Source of the DNA: Ga0074130 sp035492055
GTDB taxonomy: Bacteria; Pseudomonadota; Gammaproteobacteria; Burkholderiales; Rhodocyclaceae
DNA: 64,000 nt
Direction: 5' to 3'
Assembly: GCA_035492055.1 (NCBI GenBank)
Contig: DATJJR010000011.1
Location: 1 to 64,000 of the forward strand
Both the position numbers and the translations under genes were made by a program. Below the pieces are notes generated by a model. The model was not told the origin of the DNA. It searched no databases and saw nothing but the letters and a program-made list of their open reading frames with translations. Positions 61,108 to 64,000 of the stretch are shown piece by piece; the first letter of the stretch is position 1; the number at the start of each line of letters is the position of its first letter.

Positions 61108-62007
61108 TCAAACAACACCGTTCTTCCCAAACCAGTCGAGCATGCGTTGCCAGCCGTCCCGTGCTGCATCGACGCGATAACTCGGACGATAGTCGGCATT
61201 GAATGCGTGTGGCGCATCCGGATACACATGGATATACGATTTTCCGCCGGCGGCTTTCAATCGCGCATTCATCGCATCGACGTCGGTCAACGGGATGCCT
61301 TGGTCTTGTCCGCCGTAAAGGCCGAGTACCGGCGCATGTAGATTGTCGGCAATATCAAAGGGGTGACGCGGTGTATTGGCCGTAACATCGCCCCGCAACT
61401 TTCCGTACCATGCCACGCCCGCCTTGATTGACGGATTGTGATTGACGTAGAGCCAAACGATGCGGCCACCCCAGCAAAAGCCGGTAATGCCTATGCGCTT
61501 GACGTCGCCGCCGTTTGCGGTTGCCCATTTCGCAGTGGCATCAAGATCCGACAAGACTTGGGCGTCCGACACCTTGCTGACGATCTTGTCGAGAATTTCC
61601 GGCACCGTCGCCAGCGGTGCCGGGTCACCCTGCCGGGCGTAAAGATCGGGGGCAATCGCCAGGTAACCGCGCTTGGCAAGGCGTCGGCAGAGATCAGCGA
61701 TATGTGCCGTGACGCCAAAGATTTCCTGCACAACCAAAATGACGGGGAAATCTTTTCCTGACTTGCCTGATGCATCAGGCTGAGCGCGGTAGGCGCGAAT
61801 CACGCCATCGGCAACCGGTACCTCGACGATGCCCGCCACAAGACCATCTGTACTCGTCTCGATCACGGTTTGTGCGGAAATCGGCTGCACGGCAAGCGCA
61901 AAGCCCGTGCCCAAGGCGCCGCCGAGCGCCGTCGTCACAAAGCCGCGACGACTGAGCTTGAGCTCGGGTCGCAGGCTCTTGAATTGGCTATCGAGATCAT
62001 CGTGCAT
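61108..62007 (-). CDS. Exported dienelactone hydrolase-family protein (Tat signal)
   Basis: A 299-residue alpha/beta hydrolase. An N-terminal twin-arginine signal (SRRGFVTTALGG at about 19-30) predicts export in folded form. Catalytic residues are Cys178 (ITGFCWGGR), Asp235 (YGGQDQGIP) and His267 (PDAPHAFNAD), with Glu95 (VVQEIFGV). The natural substrate is not clear. It is clustered with rng upstream and a HAD gene downstream. Confidence 0.88.
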   Translation of the reverse strand: MHDDLDSQFKSLRPELKLSRRGFVTTALGGALGTGFALAVQPISAQTVIETSTDGLVAGIVEVPVADGVIRAYRAQPDASGKSGKDFPVILVVQEIFGVTAHIADLCRRLAKRGYLAIAPDLYARQGDPAPLATVPEILDKIVSKVSDAQVLSDLDATAKWATANGGDVKRIGITGFCWGGRIVWLYVNHNPSIKAGVAWYGKLRGDVTANTPRHPFDIADNLHAPVLGLYGGQDQGIPLTDVDAMNARLKAAGGKSYIHVYPDAPHAFNADYRPSYRVDAARDGWQRMLDWFGKNGVV

Positions 62008-62017
62008 ACGCCGCTCC

Positions 62018-63466
62018 TTACATCAGGACAATGTCGTATTGCTCTTGCGTATAGCCCGGCTCAGCCTGCAACGAAACCGGACGCTTGATGAAGGCCGACA
62101 ACTGACCCAGCGATTGCGATTCGTCATCAAGGAAAAGATCGATGACATCCTGCGTGGCGAGAATACGGAATTCGCGCGCTTCGAACTGACGCGACTCGCG
62201 CAGCAGCTCGCGCAGGATTTCATAGCAAACCGTGTGTGCCGTCTTCACTTCGCCGCGGCCGCCACAGGTCGGGCACACTTCGCACAACACGTGCGCCAGG
62301 GATTCACGCGTACGTTTGCGCGTCATCTCGACCAGACCGAGCTGCGTAAAGCCGGAAACGGTAATGCGCGTGTGATCCTTCGCCAGCGCCTTGTTCAGCT
62401 CGGCAAGCACCGCACCGCGGTGCTCTTCGGTATCCATGTCGATGAAATCGATGATGATGATGCCGCCGAGATTGCGCAGACGCAGTTGCCGTGCAATGGT
62501 CTGCGCAGCCTCAAGATTTGTCTTGAAAATTGTGTCGTCGAAATTGCGCGAACCCACATAGCCACCGGTATTCACGTCGATGGTCGTCATCGCCTCGGTC
62601 TGATCGATGATGAGATAACCACCGCTCTTGAGATCGACACGACGTGCCAGGGCTTTCTGTATTTCGTCTTCGACGCTGTGCAGGTCGAACAGCGGCCGGG
62701 CGCCGGTGTAATGCTCCAGGCGATCAAACACCTGAGGCATGTATTCCTTGGCGAAGCCGGAAATCTTCATGAAGTTCTCACGCGAGTCGATCACCACGCG
62801 CGCCGTTTCCGGCGTCACCAGGTCACGCAGCACACGCTGGGCGAGATTGAGATCGTGGTGCAGCAGGCTCGGCGGTTTTGCCTGGCCGGCACGATTCTGA
62901 ATTTCGCCCCACAGGCGGCGCAAATAGGCGATGTCGGCACGCAGTTCTTCGTCGCTTGCGTTTTCAGCCATGGTACGGGCGATGTAGCCACCTTCCTCGC
63001 CCTCCGGCAACAAGGCCTGGATGCGGAGGCGCAAGGCTTCACGTTCGGATTCCTCAATCCGTTGCGAGATGCCAATGTGTTTTTCACGTGGCAGATAGAC
63101 CAACAAGCGGCCGGCAATCGACACTTGCGTCGAAAGTCGCGCACCTTTGGTGCCGATCGGGTCTTTCAGTGCCTGCACGACGAGGTGCTGCCCTTCCGAC
63201 AAGATGCGTTCGATCGGTCGCCCTTCCGAGTTGCCATGTCGTTCTTCCCAGATATCGGCAACATGCAGGAATGCGGTACGTTCCAGACCGATTTCGACAA
63301 AGGCGGACTGCATGCCGGGCAACACGCGCACAACCTTGCCCATGTAGATATTGCCGACGATGCCACGACTATGCGAGCGCTCAATGTGCAACTCCTGCAC
63401 GACCCCTTGCTGCATCAGCGCGGCACGGGTTTCCTGCGGCGTGATGTTGATCAGATACTCGTCCAT
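62018..63466 (-). CDS. rng: Ribonuclease G
   Basis: Single-strand-specific endoribonuclease that matures 16S rRNA and mRNA ends. It has 482 residues. The S1 domain is near the N-terminus (RGIVGNIYMGKVVRVLPGM). The catalytic site has IIIDFIDMDTEEHR. The zinc-link motif is CEVCPTCGGRG near 405. It lacks the long C-terminal scaffold of RNase E. The start at 63466 has AGGAG upstream; a longer frame begins 13 codons earlier. It is paired with maf as in many proteobacteria. Confidence 0.95.
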   Translation of the reverse strand: MDEYLINITPQETRAALMQQGVVQELHIERSHSRGIVGNIYMGKVVRVLPGMQSAFVEIGLERTAFLHVADIWEERHGNSEGRPIERILSEGQHLVVQALKDPIGTKGARLSTQVSIAGRLLVYLPREKHIGISQRIEESEREALRLRIQALLPEGEEGGYIARTMAENASDEELRADIAYLRRLWGEIQNRAGQAKPPSLLHHDLNLAQRVLRDLVTPETARVVIDSRENFMKISGFAKEYMPQVFDRLEHYTGARPLFDLHSVEDEIQKALARRVDLKSGGYLIIDQTEAMTTIDVNTGGYVGSRNFDDTIFKTNLEAAQTIARQLRLRNLGGIIIIDFIDMDTEEHRGAVLAELNKALAKDHTRITVSGFTQLGLVEMTRKRTRESLAHVLCEVCPTCGGRGEVKTAHTVCYEILRELLRESRQFEAREFRILATQDVIDLFLDDESQSLGQLSAFIKRPVSLQAEPGYTQEQYDIVLM

Positions 63467-63533
63467 CTTCGAACTCCTGAAATTTCTCACCACAAGGCAC
63501 GACATGCCCTGACGTCAGAAATCTTTGGTGAAC

Positions 63534-64000
63534 TCAGATTGCAAAACCGAATTTTCGCAGCAACAAGGTCGTCGCGCACAATGGCAGCCCAACTACACCG
63601 GAATGCTCACCGCGCATTTCGGTCACAAACTTCGCGGCCGTACCCTGGATACCGTACGCACCCGCCTTGTCCATTGGCTCGCCGCTGTTCACATAGGTAA
63701 AAATCTCGCGCTCGTCGAGGTCACGGAAACGGACTTCGCTGATATTGAGGCAATGTTCAGTACGATCTTGCCAAGCCACAACAACTGCCGTCAAGACACG
63801 GTGTGTGCGGCCGGAAAATGCGCGCAGCATGGCGATGGCATCGTCTGCATCGGCGGGTTTTCCGTAGATTTTTCCGTCCAGTTCGACCGTCGTATCGGCC
63901 GACAGCACAGGCAACGGTGTGAGATGACGAACCCGAACCATGCGTTCGCCGAATTCAGCCTTGGCACGCGCCACACGCACAACGTAATCGTCGGCGACCT
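63534..64000 (-). CDS. maf: Maf-family nucleoside triphosphate pyrophosphatase, 5'-truncated by window edge
   Basis: Septum-formation-associated nucleotide pyrophosphatase (YhdE/YceF type). The frame reaches the window end as VADDYVVRVARAKAE, so the N-terminus lies outside. Internal motifs are VLSADTTVELDGKIYGKP and then TYVNSGEPMDKAGAYGIQG. The ATG/GTG at 63980 is internal, not the start. It lies about 67 bp upstream of rng on the same strand. Confidence 0.9.
   Translation of the reverse strand, partial: VADDYVVRVARAKAEFGERMVRVRHLTPLPVLSADTTVELDGKIYGKPADADDAIAMLRAFSGRTHRVLTAVVVAWQDRTEHCLNISEVRFRDLDEREIFTYVNSGEPMDKAGAYGIQGTAAKFVTEMRGEHSGVVGLPLCATTLLLRKFGFAI

Overview
This window (about 57% GC by eye, very densely packed) looks like chromosomal core DNA of a betaproteobacterium of the order Burkholderiales, most likely family Oxalobacteraceae (Herminiimonas/Collimonas-like). 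The basis is gene content and order: argB-slmA, pilMNOPQ-aroK-aroB-dgt-gltBD on one strand, zapB-zapA-6S RNA, lptM-lysA, rng-maf. It also rests on protein type, such as an aspartate-type HemB metal site and a DUF3683 oxidoreductase. Genus cannot be fixed without a search. No phage, IS element, CRISPR array, tRNA or rRNA was seen.

Layout. 1-2.4 kb: arginine synthesis (argB, cut by the left edge), nucleoid occlusion factor slmA, and convergent hemB. 2.4-6.3 kb: a possible small structured RNA ending in a strong terminator, an OsmC-YcaO fusion protein, a LexA-like self-cleaving repressor with a likely autoregulatory operator, and a glycine-zipper envelope protein. 6.3-8.1 kb: nitric oxide defence, hmp and its regulator nsrR with a probable NsrR site between them. 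8.5-11.8 kb: amino-sugar synthesis (glmS, glmU). 11.9-26.3 kb: a long minus-strand run of gltBD, dgt, the aro genes and the complete type IV pilus assembly operon pilMNOPQ. 26.5-30.8 kb: PBP1A, frataxin, lptM and lysA.

30.9-41.1 kb is a metal-homeostasis region: a PCuAC copper chaperone, then a probable zinc locus. The zinc locus has a ZnuD-like TonB receptor, a small His/Cys-rich secreted protein, a Zur-type Fur regulator, two CobW/G3E metallochaperone GTPases and a zinc beta-carbonic anhydrase. Two related palindromes (TGCAAC-N3-GTTnCA), one at the zur start and one ahead of the first cobW gene, are candidate Zur boxes. 41.2-46.5 kb holds a 1298-residue FAD/Fe-S oxidoreductase and a MATE exporter.

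46.5-54.9 kb is a cobalamin salvage and uptake island. cobT-cobS-cobC and btuB-btuC-btuD-cobO lie on the minus strand, with cobU-btuF between them on the plus strand. A cobalamin riboswitch precedes btuB. 55.0-55.9 kb: zapB, zapA and 6S RNA. 55.9-60.4 kb: an MgtC-like protein, an EVE-domain protein, and a tight three-gene unit (cation/proton antiporter, YbdK-type ligase, class I glutamine amidotransferase) whose joint role is not established. 60.4-64 kb: a HAD phosphatase, an exported dienelactone hydrolase, RNase G and maf (cut by the right edge).

Three convergent gene pairs have adjoining stop codons with no spare base (slmA/hemB, ponA/cyaY, amidotransferase/HAD), and one pair overlaps by 77 bp (MATE/cobC). 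No strikingly novel defence or mobile system was seen. The most interesting leads are the zinc locus with its His-rich protein and shared palindromes, the antiporter-ligase-amidotransferase triad, the fused DUF3683 oxidoreductase, and the structured RNA candidate beside hemB.
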